Shown here one piece after another: positions 50,048 through 52,379 of a DNA stretch of 52,379 nucleotides. This DNA is from JANYHF01 sp031367715. GTDB taxonomy: Bacteria; Pseudomonadota; Alphaproteobacteria; Rhizobiales; Hyphomicrobiaceae. A program made the position numbers and the translations under genes. The stretch lies in the NCBI GenBank assembly GCA_031367715.1, contig JANLQJ010000312.1:1-52379 (forward strand). The letters run 5' to 3'. The notes under the pieces were generated by a model. The model was given only the letters and a program-made list of their open reading frames with translations. It had not been told where the DNA came from and made no database searches. How positions within the stretch are numbered: the first letter of the stretch is position 1; each line of letters begins with the position of its first letter.

Positions 50048-50836
50048 GTGCGTGACATTCTCGACCTGGATAGCTACCCGCTCGATCAACCGGGCACACC
50101 GGCATGGGCCGCGCTGGTCAAAACCTGCCGCGCCGAGCTTGCCCGCACCGGCATGTTCAACCTCGAAGGCTTCCTGCTGCCCGCCGCGACCCAGCGCGCG
50201 GTCGCCGAGATGACGCCGGTGCTGGAGACCCTCTCGTTCACGCACAAGCGCAAACACAACATCTATTTCCGCAAGGAGGTGCCGGGCCTCAGCCCCGATC
50301 ATCCAGCCTTGCGCCTGACCGAGACCATTAATCATACCGTGTGCGCTGATCAGATTCCCGACAGCACGGTGCTGTGGATTTATGAATGGTCGCAATTCAT
50401 CACGTTCCTGGCCGCCGCCATGGGCAAGGACGCGCTGTTTCCGGCGCGCGATGCGCTGGCGCGAGTGAACGTCATGGCTTACCGCGCGGGCGAGGCGCTG
50501 AACTGGCATTTCGACCGCTCCGAGTTCACCACCACGCTGCTGCTGCAGGCACCCGAGACGGGTGGCGACTTTGTCTACCGTAGCGATCTGCGCACGGCCG
50601 ACGACCCCAACTATGACGGCGTCGCGCGGCTGCTGGCGGGCGACGATCCCGAGGTCAAGACGCTGACGCTGAAAGCGGGCACGCTGAATGTGTTTGCCGG
50701 CAAGAACACTGCGCACAAGGTCAGCACGGTTGCGGGGCCGCGCGAACGGATCATCGCGGTGTTCAGCTATTTCGACCGGCCCGGCATGGTGTTTTCGCGC
50801 GAAGACCAGATTGGGTTTTATGGCCGGGTGGGGTAA
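50048..50836 (+). CDS. 2-oxoglutarate/Fe(II)-dependent oxygenase, HalD/ArpA-like
   Basis: A 262-residue cupin-fold oxygenase with a recognisable metal and co-substrate set: His154 and Asp156 (NWHFDRSEF), His223 (AHKVSTV) and Arg234 (RERIIAVFSY). The fold includes LSFTHKRKHNIYF and TLLLQAPETGGDF, typical of the group holding the amino-acid halogenase BesD and its hydroxylase relatives. The HxD motif has Asp, not the Gly that leaves room for chloride, so hydroxylation is expected. GTG 50048 has AGGAG upstream. The substrate is unknown; a free amino acid is a reasonable guess. Confidence 0.83.
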   Translation: MRDILDLDSYPLDQPGTPAWAALVKTCRAELARTGMFNLEGFLLPAATQRAVAEMTPVLETLSFTHKRKHNIYFRKEVPGLSPDHPALRLTETINHTVCADQIPDSTVLWIYEWSQFITFLAAAMGKDALFPARDALARVNVMAYRAGEALNWHFDRSEFTTTLLLQAPETGGDFVYRSDLRTADDPNYDGVARLLAGDDPEVKTLTLKAGTLNVFAGKNTAHKVSTVAGPRERIIAVFSYFDRPGMVFSREDQIGFYGRVG

Positions 50837-50991
50837 CCGGGTTCCGATCACGCGTTGGAGCAACGAGGCCACATGGTCTGCGGCGAGTGCAATTGTTACA
50901 AATTCAGGGCGTTGACGGTTCCGCTACCCACCACCTTCCGTCGCGCCCGCAACATATGCTCCCGAGCGCCTGGTTCACCGCCGTCAATTAT

Positions 50992-51107
50992 ACCGTCCAA
51001 CTTAAAGTTTGACCAGTCACTTTGAAGGTTCGTGACAGAGGTCATGGCGTAGGGGCGCACAGCAGTGCGCCCGTCCAAGAACTTGCCGCGCCGCTAGACG
51101 GGCGCCG
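50992..51107. repeat. Palindromic element, copy B, truncated
   Basis: Same orientation as copy A and nearly identical from ACCGTCCAACTT to the start of the second GC-rich unit (GACGGGCGC), where it breaks off into unrelated sequence. The right terminal repeat is lost. Of the 403 bases 50837-51239 this is the only structured part I can identify. Confidence 0.8.
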
Positions 51108-51239
51108 CTCCTCGTCCGGCTTGGTGGCCAACCACTTCAATTCCGCCGCTTCTTGCGCGTGGCCTTTCTGGCGGTTTCCAATGCGGCGGCTTTCCCGCCA
51201 TGATACAATTTGCCGGTTCGAACTCGAAGGAATTCCGAC

Positions 51240-51580
51240 GTGGACGCCAAAACGCTCGAACATGCGTTGCCGCAAATCGAGCGGCTGATGGATCAGGCCG
51301 TCGACAATGCCAAGCCGATTGTCGTCAGCCAGACGGGTGAGGCTGCTGCCATGCTCGTACCCACTATCGCATCAAACCTGACCGCGAAATCATGCTGGGC
51401 AAACCCGTCATCGCAGGCACGCGGAGCACGGTCGAGCACATGCTGCGTTACCTGGCGGCCGGCGACAGCGTCGATCATATGCTTCAGAACGACCGGCAGC
51501 TAACTCTCGAAGATAATCGCGCAGCCCAAGTCCATGCAGCTGACTATCTGGCGCATGAGAGCATCTTGGCAACTCAGTAG
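51240..51580 (+). pseudogene. Fused remnant of a Phd antitoxin and a DUF433 antitoxin
   Basis: From GTG 51240 one frame encodes a Phd-like N-terminus (LEHALPQIERLMDQAVDNAK, PIVVSQTGEAAAMLVP). In a different frame, 51362-51580 encodes HYRIKPDREIMLGKPVIAGT, then RSTVEHMLRYLAAGDSVDHM and AAQVHAADYLAHES, an almost complete DUF433 domain lacking only its first few residues. The junction looks like a deletion that joined two antitoxin genes out of frame. AAGGA precedes the GTG. The DUF433 part could still be translated from the ATG at 51392. No DUF5615 or other toxin follows. Confidence 0.6.
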
Positions 51581-51586
51581 GGATTC

Positions 51587-52045
51587 ATGGACTCCATCAA
51601 TAAGCCCACCATCCGCGACATCGCCGCTCCAGACGCTCCCGCCTGGCGCCGTCTGTGGGCTGATTATCTTGCCTTTTACAAAACCTCCGTCCCCGCTGCC
51701 GTCACTGACGCCACCTGGGCGCGCATGCTCGATCCTGCATCTTCGCTGTTCGGCCGCGCCGCGACGCGGGACGGCGCGATGATCGGCTTTGCCATTGCGC
51801 TGGTTCACGAGGGCACCTGGACGGCAGCGCCCGTGTGCTACCTGGAAGACCTGTATGTCGATCCGGCCGCACGCGGTGGCGGCGTTGGCAAGGCGCTACT
51901 GCAGGATCTGGTCGACAGCGCGCGCGCGCAGGGCTGGTCGCGGCTCTATTGGCACACGGCCGAGAGCAACGCGACGGCGCGCGGGCTCTACGATCAGTTC
52001 TGTCTCGCCGATGACCATGTGCGCTATCGGATGAAGCTGGATTGA
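51587..52045 (+). CDS. GNAT-family acetyltransferase
   Basis: A 152-residue GNAT protein. The acetyl-CoA motif is DLYVDPAARGGGVGKALLQD (R-x-x-G-x-G/A), followed by LYWHTAESNATARGLYDQFC. The N-terminal WRRLWADYLAFYKTSVPAAV is characteristic of a small-molecule-acetylating subgroup that I cannot name further. It begins six bases after the DUF433 remnant and is followed by repeat copies C and D. Confidence 0.88.
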   Translation: MDSINKPTIRDIAAPDAPAWRRLWADYLAFYKTSVPAAVTDATWARMLDPASSLFGRAATRDGAMIGFAIALVHEGTWTAAPVCYLEDLYVDPAARGGGVGKALLQDLVDSARAQGWSRLYWHTAESNATARGLYDQFCLADDHVRYRMKLD

Positions 52046-52097
52046 AAGTGCGAGCGACCGTTACCCCACAAGGTAATTCAAAGCATCTCTTATACAT

Positions 52098-52265
52098 CCC
52101 GTACAACCTATCGTTTGACTCGTGCTCGCAAGCGTAGGGGCGCACAGCAGTGCGCCCGTCCAAGAGCTTGCCGCGCAGCTAGACGGGCGCACTGCAGTGC
52201 GCCCATACGCCATGACCTCTGTCACGAACCTTCAAAGTGACAGGTCGAACCATAAGTTGGACGGT
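52098..52265. repeat. Palindromic element, copy C, inverted relative to A
   Basis: Full-length copy in reverse orientation: its start CCGTACAACCTATCGTTTGAC and end GGACGGTAT are the ends of copy A on the other strand, and the two GC-rich palindromes are intact. It differs from copy A by only a few bases. Confidence 0.85.
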
Positions 52266-52379
52266 ATAACCTATCGTTTGACTCGTGCTCGCAAGCGTAT
52301 GGGCGCACAGCAGTGCGCCCGTCCAAGAGCTTGCCGCGCTGAAAGACGGGCGCACGGCTGAACTCCAGTCACCGCGAAC
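52266..52379. repeat. Palindromic element, copy D, partial
   Basis: Begins directly after copy C. CTATCGTTTGACTCGTGCTC repeats copy C including its private G-to-C change, so C and D are recent tandem duplicates. After the second unit begins (GACGGGCGCAC) it leaves the family sequence, and the window ends. Confidence 0.7.

Noticed and set aside
50048..50836. Amino-acid halogenase
   Set aside because: The second metal ligand is Asp (HFD), which leaves no site for chloride; hydroxylase activity is the better expectation.
51042..51275. Minus-strand frame over the copy B flank
   Set aside because: No domain or ribosome binding site, and it overlaps the plus-strand Phd-like remnant.
1..52379. tRNA, rRNA or CRISPR loci
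   Set aside because: No cloverleaf, rRNA core sequence or regularly spaced direct repeat array was found by eye; a covariance search could still find a small RNA.

Overview
The window reads as chromosomal DNA of a GC-rich alphaproteobacterium. The evidence is gene content and order: hemD with a bacterial mitofilin (Mic60) and hemY, a CsgH-type curli chaperone beside a curlin, dapF-ftsY-yciB, nfu/tsaB/rimI, soxA/soxG, an HslV with a propeptide, and alphaproteobacterial-type intergenic palindromes. I cannot place it below class level; Rhodospirillales-like or Hyphomicrobiales-like lineages are both reasonable. No rRNA, tRNA, CRISPR array, intact transposase or phage module is visible. Copies of one palindromic repeat family lie at both ends of the window, in opposite orientation.

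Layout. 1-3.1 kb: a cation/proton antiporter, then a small accessory patch holding a tyrosine-recombinase relic, an AT-rich unknown gene split by a one-base frameshift, and two adjacent antitoxin-like genes without a toxin. 3.2-10.1 kb: gshB followed by the diverged 3' stump of a second gshB, a curlin/CsgH pair, comM and an overlapping hybrid histidine kinase. 10.4-19.4 kb (minus strand): soxA-soxG-hemD-mic60-hemY-trmD, joining sarcosine catabolism to late heme genes. 19.7-23.8 kb (minus): a MarR regulator and dapF-ftsY-yciB-yciB, with two unlike YciB paralogs side by side. 24.2-28.8 kb: glyoxalase I, a repeat element, and a divergent amidase/MFS/aminotransferase cluster.

28.8-34.5 kb (minus): Nfu, TsaB, RimI, a DUF433/DUF5615 toxin-antitoxin pair, RlmN and CysQ. 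34.6-38.0 kb: class II aldolase-like protein, an intact Phd antitoxin in front of a PemK/MazF toxin gene killed by three in-frame stops, a GFA protein, and two flavin enzymes. 38.1-41.8 kb: two tandem exported von Willebrand A proteins with degenerate metal sites. 41.9-49.8 kb: pepP, prmA, a DUF3754 membrane protein, a TPR protein, holC, coaA, a small conserved-looking gene and hslV without hslU. 50-52.4 kb: a 2-oxoglutarate/Fe(II) oxygenase, repeats, a chimeric antitoxin remnant and a GNAT acetyltransferase.

Three themes stand out. First, decaying toxin-antitoxin loci: four sites, only one of them complete. Second, a family of small palindromic elements with terminal inverted repeats whose cores differ in sequence yet keep the same fold. 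Third, less-characterised exported or membrane proteins: the VWA pair, the curlin/CsgH pair and the tandem YciBs. Coordinates, motifs and repeats were read by eye. Family names come from recognising motifs, and no database search was possible.
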